A stretch of 64,000 bases of DNA from Pollutimonas nitritireducens. Its GTDB lineage: Bacteria; Pseudomonadota; Gammaproteobacteria; Burkholderiales; Burkholderiaceae_B. The notes beneath the pieces are model-generated. The model worked only from the letters and a program-made list of their open reading frames with translations. It ran no database searches and had not been told where the DNA came from. Positions 17,249 through 26,713 of the stretch are shown in pieces (position 1 is the first letter of the stretch; the number at the start of each line of letters is the position of its first letter). The stretch lies in NCBI RefSeq assembly GCF_002849615.1, contig NZ_PDNV01000006.1:248001-312000 (forward strand). Direction: 5' to 3'. A program made the position numbers and the translations under genes.

Positions 17249-17728
17249 TTAAATACACATCCAGGCGCGTCCTGCACCGGCCGGATTAAACGGAATATCG
17301 TCGGCCACGACAGCACCGCCATTTGTGGGCGCAGGTACGGGTACGGTCTTACGCGCAGCGGGCTTAGCTGACGGCGCCTGACCATCTGCACCACGGCCCC
17401 CGAGCATCTGCATCTGCTCGGCTACGATCTCCGTACTGTAACGGTCAGCACCGGTTTCCTTATCCTGCCATTTCCTGGTTTTCAAGCGCCCTTCTACATA
17501 GACCGCACTACCCTGGCGCAGGTACTCGCCGGCGATTTCTGCCAAGCGGTTGTAGAACACAATCCGATGCCATTCGGTTTCTTCTCGTTTCTCGCCTGTC
17601 GCCTTGACTTTCCAGTTTGTCGATGTGGCAACGGAAATGGTGCAGATCCCGGCGCCATCCGCGCTATAGCGGATCTCTGGATCACGGCCCAAGTTGCCGA
17701 TAATGATGACTTTGTTCACTGCTGCCAT
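17249..17728 (-). CDS. ssb: Single-stranded DNA-binding protein
   Basis: A 159-residue SSB. The OB fold spans about residues 1-108, starting [15 protein letters not shown] and continuing through [18 protein letters not shown] and [13 protein letters not shown] Pro/Ala-rich linker follows. The acidic tip motif DDIPF, which binds partner proteins and is normally the very C-terminus of bacterial SSB, is followed here by 12 more residues ([12 protein letters not shown]). Plasmid-borne SSBs protect the entering strand during conjugation. It is the last gene of the leftward block with DUF3560 and radC, ahead of a terminator hairpin. Confidence 0.95.
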   Translation of the reverse strand: MAAVNKVIIIGNLGRDPEIRYSADGAGICTISVATSTNWKVKATGEKREETEWHRIVFYNRLAEIAGEYLRQGSAVYVEGRLKTRKWQDKETGADRYSTEIVAEQMQMLGGRGADGQAPSAKPAARKTVPVPAPTNGGAVVADDIPFNPAGAGRAWMCI

Positions 17729-17801
17729 TTTGTTGCTCCTGATAGTGGTTGGCGTAAGCCGACAAATTTCCCAGGCCGATAAGGCAGCCTGGGGCTTCGG
17801 T

Positions 17802-18602
17802 TTAGTTATCGGTCGAGCCGTTCAAAAGCTGCATGACGGCTTTTGCCTGCCAAATGGCGGCGTTATTCAGTTGCCGCACCCACGCGCCGCGTGTCGGGCT
17901 CCACCGAAAACCGTGACGTTTTAATATTTCTCGGGTGGCTTTTTCCGGTTTACCTTCGAACATGAACATCACACGGTTCTCTTCTACGTCTTCCGCGTAT
18001 GCATACCCTGTCCCCGGCACGTTGACCGGCTCATGCTCCTGGTTAGCCTGCAGTTGTTTGATCCTCTGCTGCATACGGCGAATATTCGCATTATTGTTGG
18101 ACAAGGCATAAGACGGGAAGCCCACACGCCCGGCATAGTCCGGCGTGATTAACTTCTGTGCGCTGCCTTCGGAGTATCCAAGTTCAAGCAAAGCATGGCG
18201 CTGGCCCTCTGGATCACGCCCATGTTTACGGATTACCTGATTGATTTTCTTCATGCGTTCCTGTTTCGCTGTCAGCTGATCCACCTGGCGCATAAGCTTT
18301 TCTATTGCGTCCGGGTCGTCGCTGGATATGCCGCGCTCACCTACTGAAGCCGCTTTTTTCGTGTAGTGATTGGCCTTTTTTTGCAGGTCGAAGGCTTTGC
18401 CGAAGGTGTTATGAATCCGCTGCCTATAGTTACGGTCGCGCTCTTCGCTATGATGACCAATCAAGACCGGCTGGCCGAAGGGAATCGCCTCGCCCATCTG
18501 CCGTGCCCCGCCATAGGTGGCTGCAGCTTGGGCCTCGGCCTGTTCCGCCTTTGCCTCTAGCTTGGCTTTGCGCTCTGCCTGCTTTTGCTCGTAATGGTTC
18601 AA
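17802..18602 (-). CDS. DUF3560 domain plasmid protein
   Basis: A 266-residue cytoplasmic protein. An N-terminal basic coiled-coil segment (residues 1-35, [22 protein letters not shown]) is followed by the DUF3560 body with [21 protein letters not shown] and a C-terminal part ending [19 protein letters not shown]. That last motif is found in proteins carried with plasmid and ICE backbones. Function is unknown. It lies 73 bases upstream of ssb on the same strand. The leader ahead of it resembles the leader ahead of radC. Confidence 0.8.
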   Translation of the reverse strand: MNHYEQKQAERKAKLEAKAEQAEAQAAATYGGARQMGEAIPFGQPVLIGHHSEERDRNYRQRIHNTFGKAFDLQKKANHYTKKAASVGERGISSDDPDAIEKLMRQVDQLTAKQERMKKINQVIRKHGRDPEGQRHALLELGYSEGSAQKLITPDYAGRVGFPSYALSNNNANIRRMQQRIKQLQANQEHEPVNVPGTGYAYAEDVEENRVMFMFEGKPEKATREILKRHGFRWSPTRGAWVRQLNNAAIWQAKAVMQLLNGSTDN

Positions 18603-18872
18603 TTTTCTGCTCCTTCAAAAATACGCGGTGGTGCGGTTGTGATTGCTGACCGGGCCTGAAGATTCTTGAGCCCGTTTGTAGATTCCGGTTGCCGGGTTGT
18701 GCGCTGTACCCATTGTGCTCTGCCGCCAGTCCTGTGAGTTCCATCGCCCTTGCCGTGCTGAATTACGCAGCGACTAGCGGAAAAGGGGAAGCTTTGTAAA
18801 AGTCGCAGCGCGGCTTTTATGAATGCCCCTCGCAGCGCCGGAGCGAAGTGATACAGTCGGCGTTTTAGGGCG
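18603..18872 (-). promoter_or_regulatory. Long leader of the DUF3560 gene (copy 1 of a related pair)
   Basis: About 270 bases upstream of the DUF3560 gene share blocks in the same order with the region upstream of radC (19695-19972): TCCTTCAAAA next to the start codon, TGCTGACCGG with GAAGATTC, CTTGCCGTGCTGAA, and TACAGTCGGCGTTTT at the far end. The order and spacing suggest an ancient duplication of a promoter plus leader. No terminator-antiterminator or known riboswitch is recognised. Confidence 0.45.
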
Positions 18873-19161
18873 ATGGGATGCTCAGGACCAGGCTTGCGGT
18901 GTCACCACACACAACCCGACAGCAGCCCGCGCGGTGAGCGCCACCATCACCGAACCGGTGATCTAAATTGAAGGTAGTTACGCGCCCGTATCCAGCTTGC
19001 GCCAGCAAGCCGCTATGCCCGTCCTGGTACACCGGGACGGGCTACTTTTGTTGAGAAGGAAGAAAGCGGATAACTACTTGTGCGACAGCACAAGTCCAAC
19101 CTGCGCCGCAGTGCGCGGCGTCTACCTGTGCAGGCGGGCCCTCACCCGCCCTGCTCCAGGC
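18873..19161. other. Non-coding stretch between DUF3560 leader and radC
   Basis: No gene supported. It contains a hairpin GCCCGTCC (19017-19024) / GGACGGGC (19035-19042) with a 10-base loop, followed on the + strand by TACTTTTG, which could end rightward transcription. A smaller hairpin GCTTGC-GCCA-GCAAGC lies just before it. Confidence 0.4.
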
Positions 19162-19694
19162 TTACACCTGACCTCGTTCCGCTAACGAAGTCGTGTTCTG
19201 CCCTGTAACGATGATGTGATCCAGTAAACGAACATCAACCAGCGCCAAGGCATGCTTTAAGTGCCGCGTCAGTGCCAAATCGGCCTCGCTGGGCTCTGGT
19301 ACGCCGCTTGGGTGGTTATGTGACATGATGATTGCAGCAGCATCGAGGCGTAGCGCCGTTTTAACGATTTCACGTGGGTATACGCTGGCCGGGTCAGCGT
19401 GCCATGGCTCATTTCCATGTAACGGATCACCTTAAACTGGCTATTCAGATACAGCACAGCGGCGACTTCATGTCCCATGCCCGACAGTTTGGCCTGAAAA
19501 TACCGTTTGACGGCGTTCGGGTTCCCCATGTCAGCCCGATCAGAAATCAAGCTTTCGGCGGCGATCCGTGCCGCGGCCAATACGTGCGTATCGGTCGCGG
19601 CACGATACCGGCCCGACGGGCTGCGCACATACAGCGTCTGCCCTGCGTTCATGTTGTCATAGCCCAAAGCTGGATTGTCGTTAACGTGTTCCAT
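19162..19694 (-). pseudogene. radC: RadC-family JAB protein, frameshifted
   Basis: A RadC-like gene as found on many plasmids and ICEs. The first frame reads from ATG 19694 through AAARIAAESLISDRA and [26 protein letters not shown], then goes out of frame near 19385. The correct sense continues in another frame as [27 protein letters not shown] (the HxHPSG metal site of the JAB/MPN fold), then [19 protein letters not shown] and DHIIVTG, ending at TAA 19162-19164. One frameshift splits the domain, so the gene is probably dead unless this is a sequencing error. The role of these plasmid RadC proteins is unknown. Confidence 0.85.
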
Positions 19695-19972
19695 TTTCCT
19701 GTTCCTTCAAAAGCCCGTTGGTTTTCCTGCTGACCGGAGTCGAAGATTCCGAGCCTGGTCGTAGGTTTTCGGCGTTCGCAGTAATACGGTTCCTGCGGAG
19801 TTGCCGCCGTTGCCGTGAGTTCGTCGCCTTGCCGTGCTGAACTGCTGGCCGGAGCTGATGAACAGGACCGTGGAATATATGGAGGGGACCCGCCTGGCGG
19901 GGTGGAAGCCGTTTATGCCGCGAAAGCCAGGGCAGCGGACACGGATGGCGGTACAGTCGGCGTTTTGGGCGG
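19695..19972 (-). promoter_or_regulatory. Long leader of radC (copy 2 of a related pair)
   Basis: Shares ordered sequence blocks with 18603-18872, including TCCTTCAAAA by the start codon, CTTGCCGTGCTGAA and TACAGTCGGCGTTTT (from 19952). It probably contains the promoter of the radC-DUF3560-ssb block. The next 130 bases, up to the insertion-sequence fragment at 20105, hold no recognisable gene. Confidence 0.45.
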
Positions 19973-20104
19973 CGCACTCATTGGATGGCATCGATGGTCG
20001 ATATGCACTGATTGCGAATGCTGGCTCGCGCGGCGAGCGCCTCTACCGCCTGGGGCGGTCCGACTAGAAGTGTTTCAACGATTCGCTACCGCCGCTCGCT
20101 GCTG

Positions 20105-20703
20105 AAAATGGGGGGAATACCGTATCAGCCAAGGCGGCTACCACTACCAGGCCAAACACGCTGACGAAAACGAGGTCGTCGCCGACTGGTTGATCCGGCT
20201 GACCACCGCCCAACGTAACTGAGGCTTTGGCTTATGTTTCCTATACTTACGCAACATCAAGGGCTTCACGTGGAACGACAAAAGAATTTACCGGATCTAT
20301 CGCGAGTTGGAGCTGAACCTGCGTATCAAACCACGCAAACGCTTGGTACGCGAGCGACCCGAGCCGCTAGGCACCGCCACCGAGATCAATCAAATCTGGT
20401 CGATGGACTTTATGCATGATCAACTGGCCGACGGTCACAGTATCCGGCTCTTTAACGTGGTCGATGACTTTAACCGCGAAGGTTTAGGCATTGAGCTGGA
20501 CTTCTCCTTGCCGGCCGAGCGCGTGACGCGAGCACTGGACCAGATCATCGAATGGCGCGGCAAGCCTGCATGTCTGCGGTGCGACAATGGCCCCGAATAC
20601 ATCGGCAAAACGATGCTGGAATGGACCCTCAAGCGGCGTATCACGATCATCCATACCCAGCCCGGGAATCCGCAGCAAAACGCGTACGCCGAGCGCTATA
20701 ACC
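20105..20703 (+). mobile_element. IS3-family transposase OrfB fragment
   Basis: The remnant reads in one frame from EYRISQGGYHYQAK through [10 protein letters not shown] (first Asp of DDE), RCDNGPEY (second Asp) to [13 protein letters not shown] (Glu). It is broken by an in-frame stop TGA at 20220-20222, where the family has Trp (RNWGFG). The N-terminal part with OrfA and the C-terminal end are missing, as are both terminal repeats. This is a decayed and truncated IS3-family element at the edge of the plasmid backbone. Confidence 0.85.
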
Positions 20704-20755
20704 GGGTACCCTGCCAGTTTTTGTCTGGAGAGAGCGTGCCGTATCAAGGATCACT

Positions 20756-20825
20756 ATGCGTAAAATTAAAGACGTATTGCGTTTAAAGCTGGACGCCAAG
20801 TTCTCGCACGAGCAGATCGCCCGTC
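20756..20825 (+). mobile_element. IS21-family istA start fragment
   Basis: The first 22 or so residues, [23 protein letters not shown], match the N-terminus of IS21-family IstA, where the helix-turn-helix begins. The match stops abruptly at about 20825. The IS3 fragment ends some 50 bases upstream. This marks a second truncated element nested in the same junction. Confidence 0.6.
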
Positions 20826-21133
20826 TGGACAATTCACCATGTCGCCTGCGTTCCCACATTCCAATATCCAGGATTCTGCCCTCTCATCGTTGCAATAATA
20901 ATTCGAACGCAGCATCAGTAGGCGTCGTACTGCAAACTTACGTCGCCGGTGCCCATCCACCACCCCACATAGGCATCTTCAACGCCGTATTGGTATTGCT
21001 TCGTATGACCGCGCTGCGAACGACGAGGCTTACACTTTGGCCCTTGGTCAAAAATATCGGTGCCGCATCCTTGCAGATGCACTATCTGTTGCGATAGGGC
21101 GCCTCAGTAAATATCACACCCAATACTGTGTTG
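20826..21133. other. Unassigned sequence between IS remnants and the catabolic region
   Basis: Short open frames on both strands have no recognisable family and no ribosome sites. It is probably debris from past rearrangement; I see no gene. Confidence 0.4.
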
Positions 21134-22126
21134 TTATTGCGGTTCGATTCCAGCCTCCTTGATTCGTCCCGCCCACAGAGCACGGTCTTTTTTTAAGTAA
21201 TCTGAAAATTCTTCAGGCGTCGTCTTGAACACCGGGAACATGCAGCAGGCTTCCATCTGCGCTGCCACCTTTGGATCGGCCAACGCAGCTTGAAGTGACT
21301 TGCTCAAACGATCAATCACCGGCTTTGGCACGCCGGCTGGCGCGAACATGCCTACCCATGCTTCCACTGCAAATTCAGGAATTCCTGCCTCTGCCAGTGT
21401 CGGGACGTCGGGCATTTTGGCACTCCGAGCCGGGGACGTGACCGCCAGCGCACGAACGCGTCCTGCCGTTACGTTTGGCATTGCTGTTGCGATGTCTTGT
21501 ATCGTAAATTGAAGTCTTCCTCCTATCAGATCAGTCATTACTTGCGGACTGCTCTTATAAGGAATACCGTTGGATTCCGCGCCTATCCTGTCAAGAAATG
21601 CCATCGTAGACAGTTGGCTGACAGTGGCAGACCAACCAAAGTTTGTCTTGCCCTCTGATTTCTTCAGATATGTGATGAGTTCCGACAACGTTGTTGCGGG
21701 TACGTCGTTGTTGACAATAAAAGTGTAGTAAGGACGTACTATCGCTCCAATAGGTTCAAAATCCTTCACAGGGTCATAAGGCAGCGTCTTGAACAGGCTC
21801 GGGTTCGTCGAATGCGTCGTATTCGTGGTGATGAATAGCGTGTACCCATCGGCGGGCGCTCTTGCTGCAGCCTCTGCAGCAATGAATCCATTGGCTCCGG
21901 CACGACTTTCGACGATTATTGGTTGCCCTAGGGACTTGCGCATTTCCTCCCCGAGAATCCGAGTGATGATATCCGTTCCACTTCCAGGTGAAAATGGCAA
22001 GATCACACGGATGGGCTTTTCAGGATAATTTTCATGCGGAGCAACTTGGTTTGCAGCTAGCGCCGTGCCGGCGAACATCAGCCCGGCGAGAACCGGGGTC
22101 AAATAACGACTCAATAAATTTTTCAT
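21134..22126 (-). CDS. Bug/TctC-family tricarboxylate-type periplasmic receptor
   Basis: A 330-residue solute receptor of the Bug (TctC) family. The signal peptide ends near GTALA. The hallmark N-terminal YPEKPIRVILPFSPGSGTD follows, then VESRAGANGFIAAEAAARAPADGYTL, the beta-strand ligand loop region (about residues 40-100). ATG 22126 is chosen because ggaggag lies just upstream; the longer frame to 22213 would spoil the signal peptide. No TctA/TctB membrane partners are in the window, as is usual for orphan Bug genes in Alcaligenaceae. It is 31 bases downstream of the CaiB gene and in the same unit; the ligand is probably the carboxylate handled by it. Confidence 0.92.
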   Translation of the reverse strand: MKNLLSRYLTPVLAGLMFAGTALAANQVAPHENYPEKPIRVILPFSPGSGTDIITRILGEEMRKSLGQPIIVESRAGANGFIAAEAAARAPADGYTLFITTNTTHSTNPSLFKTLPYDPVKDFEPIGAIVRPYYTFIVNNDVPATTLSELITYLKKSEGKTNFGWSATVSQLSTMAFLDRIGAESNGIPYKSSPQVMTDLIGGRLQFTIQDIATAMPNVTAGRVRALAVTSPARSAKMPDVPTLAEAGIPEFAVEAWVGMFAPAGVPKPVIDRLSKSLQAALADPKVAAQMEACCMFPVFKTTPEEFSDYLKKDRALWAGRIKEAGIEPQ

Positions 22127-22157
22127 TTGAGAACTCCTCCACAGTAGAAATAGACTT

Positions 22158-23360
22158 CTAGTTAGCAACATAGCCTCTAGGTGACGGTGTGTGCACCACA
22201 ACACCCTCTTCAAAAAAAACTTGTATTTCCTGTTCTCCGAAACCTAGCTCTTCCAGAATCTCCACAGTGTTCTCCCCCACTCGCGGAGCAGGGTCCACAG
22301 GAAAATTTCGAGGAGACCCGGGTACCCGAGGAACCTCGCACACCCCTGAACAATGCTCTATTTCGCACAATAGGTCGAGCGCCCGCACCTGCGGATCCGC
22401 CTGCATCGACGCATAGTCCTTTACAACACCGCACACGACTCCCTCACGCGAAAGAGTTTCCTCCCAATATGCGCTCGGACGGCTAGCAAAAATACTCTCA
22501 AGCATTGAGTTGATCGCCGAAGCGTTTTCGGCGCGCGTCTCGGCAGAGTTGAACCGACTGTCCGTTACCCAGTCATCTCGACCAATAGCGCGACAAAGGC
22601 CGGCGAACATCCTGTCATGGAGAGAGCTGACGTTGATGAATCCATCAGATGTCATAAACGTGCCGGCTGGGACACTGAGCGGAACGCGTGATCGATCCTT
22701 CGTTAAGTCGGCGTCAACGATCGAGTTTCCCTGCATTGCCAAGGCACATTCAAGGAGCGATACCTCGACTCGAGACCCTTGCCCAGTTATGGATTTCTTG
22801 TAAAGTGCGGCGGCCGTTGCATGAGCCGCATAGACACCGGTAACAGCATCGACAACAACTGTGCCTACTTTCTTCGGCGTGCCATCTTTGTCGGCATTCG
22901 CCTGCATCAAACCGCTCATTGCCTGCAGCGTCGAATCGGAGCCGGGACGTGCAGCGTACGGCCCAGTCGGTCCAAACGCCGTAACCGATACATAAATCAG
23001 CCTTGGGTTTTCCTCGAACATAGTGTTCCAGGACAATCCAAGCCGCTCCATCACCCCAGGGCGAAAGCTTTCAATTAGAACGTCAGCATTTTTGCAAAGC
23101 CGGCGTAGAAGCATGCGACCATTCGAAGTACTCGCATCAATTGCAATCGAACGCTTGCCTAAATTGTTAACGATAGCCAACGCGCTTAGGCCGTCCGAAG
23201 CGAACCCAATGCCGCGTCCCCAATCCCCATCCAACGGCTCTACCTTGGTCACTTCTGCGCCGTTTTCCCGTAGCATTCGTGCGCAGTACGGGCCGGCAAC
23301 ACCCTGACTGAGATCAACCACCTTTAGTCCTGCGTAAGCGCCCGACATAACAATGCTCAT
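22158..23360 (-). CDS. CaiB/BaiF family CoA-transferase
   Basis: A 400-residue class III CoA-transferase, which moves CoA between acyl groups through an aspartyl-CoA intermediate. The start GLKVVDLSQGVAGPYCARMLRENGAEVTKVE is the family N-terminus. RPGSDSTLQAMSGLM and VVVDAVTG (with the conserved catalytic Asp) follow at about residues 140-180. ATG 23360 is preferred because an AGGAG site lies nine bases upstream; TTG 23366 is an alternative. It is first in a leftward unit with a Bug receptor. An operator-like palindrome lies 186 bases upstream (23546-23563). Confidence 0.93.
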   Translation of the reverse strand: MSIVMSGAYAGLKVVDLSQGVAGPYCARMLRENGAEVTKVEPLDGDWGRGIGFASDGLSALAIVNNLGKRSIAIDASTSNGRMLLRRLCKNADVLIESFRPGVMERLGLSWNTMFEENPRLIYVSVTAFGPTGPYAARPGSDSTLQAMSGLMQANADKDGTPKKVGTVVVDAVTGVYAAHATAAALYKKSITGQGSRVEVSLLECALAMQGNSIVDADLTKDRSRVPLSVPAGTFMTSDGFINVSSLHDRMFAGLCRAIGRDDWVTDSRFNSAETRAENASAINSMLESIFASRPSAYWEETLSREGVVCGVVKDYASMQADPQVRALDLLCEIEHCSGVCEVPRVPGSPRNFPVDPAPRVGENTVEILEELGFGEQEIQVFFEEGVVVHTPSPRGYVAN

Positions 23361-23545
23361 GGACAACGACTCCTAACTGAATACAACACGCGTTTTCGAA
23401 GCGTCACTGTGATCGCTACGGCTGAGATGCCACTGCAGTTCAATGCTGGGTATGCCCCTGCTCCGCTGCGAACTTCTCACGGAAGGTCCAGACCTATTGA
23501 TGCGTCCGAAAGCAGCGTCACATCGTCAGCTTGGAATCCAATCAA

Positions 23546-23563
23546 AATGAATGAACGTTCATT
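23546..23563 (-). promoter_or_regulatory. TetR-type operator candidate, site A
   Basis: Reads AATGAACGTTCATTCATT on the minus strand and contains a perfect 14-bp palindrome AATGAACGTTCATT (23550-23563). It is one of six related sites in the catabolic region. It lies in the 308-bp gap upstream of the leftward CaiB gene; nothing else is recognised in that gap. Confidence 0.65.
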
Positions 23564-23668
23564 TTATAGTATAAAGAAGTACTGGAAAGTGTCAATCAGG
23601 AACCGGTAAAACTGCAGCTTGTTACGTAGGCTCAGCCAGTATGGTCTTCCGAATGATTCATGCGCGCA

Positions 23669-24442
23669 TCACTTTTTCCTAAGCTCGATTTTTCCCCGGA
23701 GTCGCGCGATCGCATCCCGATGACCGGTCGTTGTGGCTGCAAGCGCCAAAGCATCGGCTTCGTGAGCCAGAGCATTTGGCAAGTTCGTTGTCCAGCCATG
23801 CGATATCAGTGCCTTGGTGAGCACAAGTCCCTCGGCGGGAAGCTCGAGAAGCTGTCGGGCTAGCGCGAGCGCATCCTCATCAAGCGACGCTGCTGGTACC
23901 ACGCGCCTGGTCAATCCTACGGCAGCTGCTTCGTGCGCTGTCAGTTCACCGCCGCTCAGAAGCACGTCGAGCGCAATCGCCGGAGAACTCTTCGCCTGCA
24001 AAAGCGCCGCCGCGCCGCCGTCAGGCACAAGGCCCAGTCGGGTGAAGGGAAATATCAACTTCGCGTCGTCGGCCATTACCAGTATGTCTGCTGCAAGCGC
24101 TAATGAGGCCCCTCCACCGAGAGCGATACCCTGCACGGCGGCGATGACCGGCTTTTGCATCCGCACTATTTGCATATGATGAGATTGTGCAAGCAACACT
24201 CTCTCGCGCCAAGCCAGTGGGCTCTGCGGTGCTGCAGACATGTCGGCGCCCGTACAAAACGCGCGACCGTCGGCACGTAGCAACACAACACGGATCTGCG
24301 CGTCTTCGGCAGCCGCTGCCAAAATCGCACCAAACTCTCGCCGCATATCCTTATCAAGTGCGTTGAGCTTGTCGGGCCGGGCGAGCGTAATAACACCCAG
24401 ACCGTCGCTTATCTCGAATCTCACCTTCTCTGTTGTCTGCAT
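23669..24442 (-). CDS. Enoyl-CoA hydratase/isomerase (crotonase family)
   Basis: A 257-residue crotonase-fold protein acting on enoyl-CoA. The oxyanion-hole stretches are both present: LLRADGRAFCTGADM (about residues 56-70) and VQGIALGGGASLALAADILV (about residues 100-119). Next is LGLVPDGGAAALLQ, the usual active-site segment, though the two family glutamates are not clearly conserved. ATG 24442 (MQTTEKVRFEI) gives the standard family N-terminus; the frame is open back to 24559. It lies alone between operator A and a receptor fragment. Confidence 0.88.
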   Translation of the reverse strand: MQTTEKVRFEISDGLGVITLARPDKLNALDKDMRREFGAILAAAAEDAQIRVVLLRADGRAFCTGADMSAAPQSPLAWRERVLLAQSHHMQIVRMQKPVIAAVQGIALGGGASLALAADILVMADDAKLIFPFTRLGLVPDGGAAALLQAKSSPAIALDVLLSGGELTAHEAAAVGLTRRVVPAASLDEDALALARQLLELPAEGLVLTKALISHGWTTNLPNALAHEADALALAATTTGHRDAIARLRGKIELRKK

Positions 24443-24572
24443 CACCACCGTGCTCTCTCCTGTTTCTGTCTGGTCAAAGGAATCGAAATTGATGTGTCGG
24501 ACGAACCACGTAGAGTCCGCGAAACGGCCTCGGGACGACCCTGCTGCGGAAACCGTCATAACGTACTAAGGG

Positions 24573-24926
24573 TTAACTGGAAGCGTGATTGGGGCAATAT
24601 CCTTTGACGAGTCGAATCCGTGGTCGCGCGAAGTAAACTGGTTGACTACCCATGGCGCCCGGACCGCCCATACCAACTGTATATTCGTCAGGCTTTGACC
24701 GAGCGATAGCAGCGGTCCCAATATTGCCAACGACACCAGCCATATTCTTAACAGCTACCAGTTGCCCCAGATCTATTGACATCTCGTTCGCTAGCTCCCG
24801 CATCGCAGCGTCCCCAGCACTTCCCGGTGCCAGCGGGGCAATCAATGTTATTGGGCGCGACCGGAAGGAATCGTCGGCATGCGCCAAACTCGACGCGAAT
24901 ACCGCGAGCATTGCTGCGAGTATCAA
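24573..24926 (-). pseudogene. Truncated Bug/TctC receptor fragment
   Basis: Only the first third of a Bug receptor is present. A signal-like stretch (LAVFASSLAHA) is followed by FRSRPITLIAPLAPGSAGDA, the Bug N-terminal motif, then GNIGTAAIARSKPDEYTVGMGGPGAMG. After about 100 residues the frame ends in unrelated sequence where about 200 more residues should follow. There is no good start codon at the right place. This is debris of a deleted receptor gene. Confidence 0.75.
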
Positions 24927-25288
24927 GGAGCAGCTTATGGACTGTAGCGGTCGTCAAAAGTAGCTAATGGTTCGGCTACAAAATGCGACTTCATCATGGT
25001 GGCCCTTCCACTTTACGATGGAATGACTTCTTTCGTTTCATAAAAGTAGTCCCTGCGTAGCGAATAAAGTCTGCTACGCAACGGAATGACACTGACGCGT
25101 CGCGAAAATCCAGATACAAAAAAGCGCGCTTGCTTGATGAAGAGCGGGCAGCCGCCAGAGTCAAGCCAATGGGCCACCGATACGCGAGACGGAAGAACGA
25201 TGACGCGAGCCAATGCAATTCGGCGGTTGGCCCAGGCTTTTTATTCTGCGCGGCGATAAATCACCTAGAGCTCCTTCAAACCGCGCAT
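24927..25288. other. Gap without a recognised gene
   Basis: Between the receptor fragment and the FAD dehydrogenase gene. Short frames exist on the minus strand (25013-25213) but match nothing known and lack ribosome sites. No repeat or terminator stands out. Confidence 0.4.
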
Positions 25289-26713
25289 CTATATAGCTAA
25301 TTCGTGCTGAGCCACATAGGCAGCAGCCCGCCAGCTAATAGTGGCCGACTTGGTCAGTCCGCCCACATAGCCGGAACGGGCTCCGCCCTCGAAGCCGCCC
25401 GTGCAACATCCTGACGCGTACAAACCTTGAATCGCCTCACCGTCCTCGCGTAGCACACGACCATCAGCGTCGATTGAAATTCCTCCCATAGTAAACGTAA
25501 TCCCGGGTACCAATTTCACCGCGTAAAAAGGAGCATGCGCGATGGGCCGCGCAGCCCCCATAGTGCGGGGGGGCACGAGCCCCGCCGTGGCTCCTTGGGC
25601 CAGCGCTGCGTTGTAACGATCAACGGTTTGCAGAAGGCCACTTGGGTCAACACCCATCTTAATGGCTAGGTCCTGCAACGAATCCGCCGACTCGATCGTC
25701 CCGCCCGACAAAACCAAATACGGGTTGGCGGGAAGTATGAACTCAGTAGCTGGACCTTCCCAGATAGAACGGTCGAACACCACCATCGTGCTCTGCGGAT
25801 CGTCCAAACGCGCCAGCACGTTAGTCATATATACGCCGCCCAAACCCTCATCTACGACTCGCCGCCCGCCGCGGTCTACCACAATCGCCGCGCCAGCCAG
25901 TAAGTCCATGATGGGATAAGGCCATAGCTTTTCATTATGCATGGCGTCCTGGCTCAACAGATGCCCATAGATATTTTCCATACCTACCAAGGCTGCACCG
26001 ACGTCGGCTGCGAGACGGATAGCGTCGCCGCGGCTCACGGCGGCGCCTCGCTGCTTGAGGCGTTCAGGCGCTGGGCTCACATATTGACGCAACATATCCA
26101 GGTTGGCTTGAAAACCGCCGTCAGCCAGCATTACCAAGTCAGCCTCAAGCGTACCAGTCTGCCCTCCGCGGGTGTAATGTACGCCAGAGCAGCGTCCATC
26201 GTTCATATGCAGTCCGACCGCGCGTGCCCCGAGCAGCATATCTCCGCCGTGGGCCGTTACAAGCTGGCGAAGCGTTCGCAACAGCATGTCACCTCCCCGC
26301 CCTTGCCAATTTAAACCAGGCTGCAACAAACTGGGTGGTGCAAGGAAATGCTGGCGCCAACTGTCGGGGCCTCCTTTCATCAGGCGGATGCCCTTGTCCC
26401 GTAGCCAGCGCACGACATGCCTTGCATCGGTCGCGATAGCCCGGGTCAGCCCATCCGTGGCAAAGCCCGTAGTCGCCGCCTTGATTGCCGCTTCCAACGT
26501 CTCGGCAGGCTCGTCGATATCATGAAAGCACAAGTGAAAAGCGCCACCGGTATAGCGGGTGTTGCATTTGTACAGATCCTCTTCACCCTGCTCTAGTACG
26601 ACGACCTGACAACCGAGCTCCGATGCACGCGCCGCGAACACCATGCCGGCAATCCCCCCGCCCACCACCGCAATACGCAACGGCTCACGCCGAACTGGAA
26701 TCTGCTCTTTCAT
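25289..26713 (-). CDS. FAD-dependent dehydrogenase of the fumarate reductase/KsdD/TcuA family
   Basis: A 474-residue FAD_binding_2 flavoprotein. The dinucleotide fold is at the N-terminus (IAVVGGGIAGMVFAA, about residues 14-28). The substrate/FAD stretches NTRYTGGAFHLCF and GGDMLLRTL come next. The C-terminal FAD loop reads SGCCTGGFEGGARSGYVGGLTKSATISWRAAAYV. Relatives include tricarballylate dehydrogenase, fumarate reductase and 3-ketosteroid dehydrogenase, so it should introduce or reduce a double bond next to a carboxyl or carbonyl group. ATG 26713 (MKEQIPVRRE) is chosen because it overlaps the stop of the upstream membrane-protein gene (ATGA); the frame extends upstream to 26833 with no match. 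Confidence 0.85.
   Translation of the reverse strand: MKEQIPVRREPLRIAVVGGGIAGMVFAARASELGCQVVVLEQGEEDLYKCNTRYTGGAFHLCFHDIDEPAETLEAAIKAATTGFATDGLTRAIATDARHVVRWLRDKGIRLMKGGPDSWRQHFLAPPSLLQPGLNWQGRGGDMLLRTLRQLVTAHGGDMLLGARAVGLHMNDGRCSGVHYTRGGQTGTLEADLVMLADGGFQANLDMLRQYVSPAPERLKQRGAAVSRGDAIRLAADVGAALVGMENIYGHLLSQDAMHNEKLWPYPIMDLLAGAAIVVDRGGRRVVDEGLGGVYMTNVLARLDDPQSTMVVFDRSIWEGPATEFILPANPYLVLSGGTIESADSLQDLAIKMGVDPSGLLQTVDRYNAALAQGATAGLVPPRTMGAARPIAHAPFYAVKLVPGITFTMGGISIDADGRVLREDGEAIQGLYASGCCTGGFEGGARSGYVGGLTKSATISWRAAAYVAQHELAI

Noticed and set aside
17567-17924. Rightward short frames antisense to ssb and DUF3560
   Set aside because: Mirror frames of real genes, without ribosome sites or family match.
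20766-20963. Leftward 65-residue frame
   Set aside because: No family match and it overlaps the istA fragment; unlikely gene.
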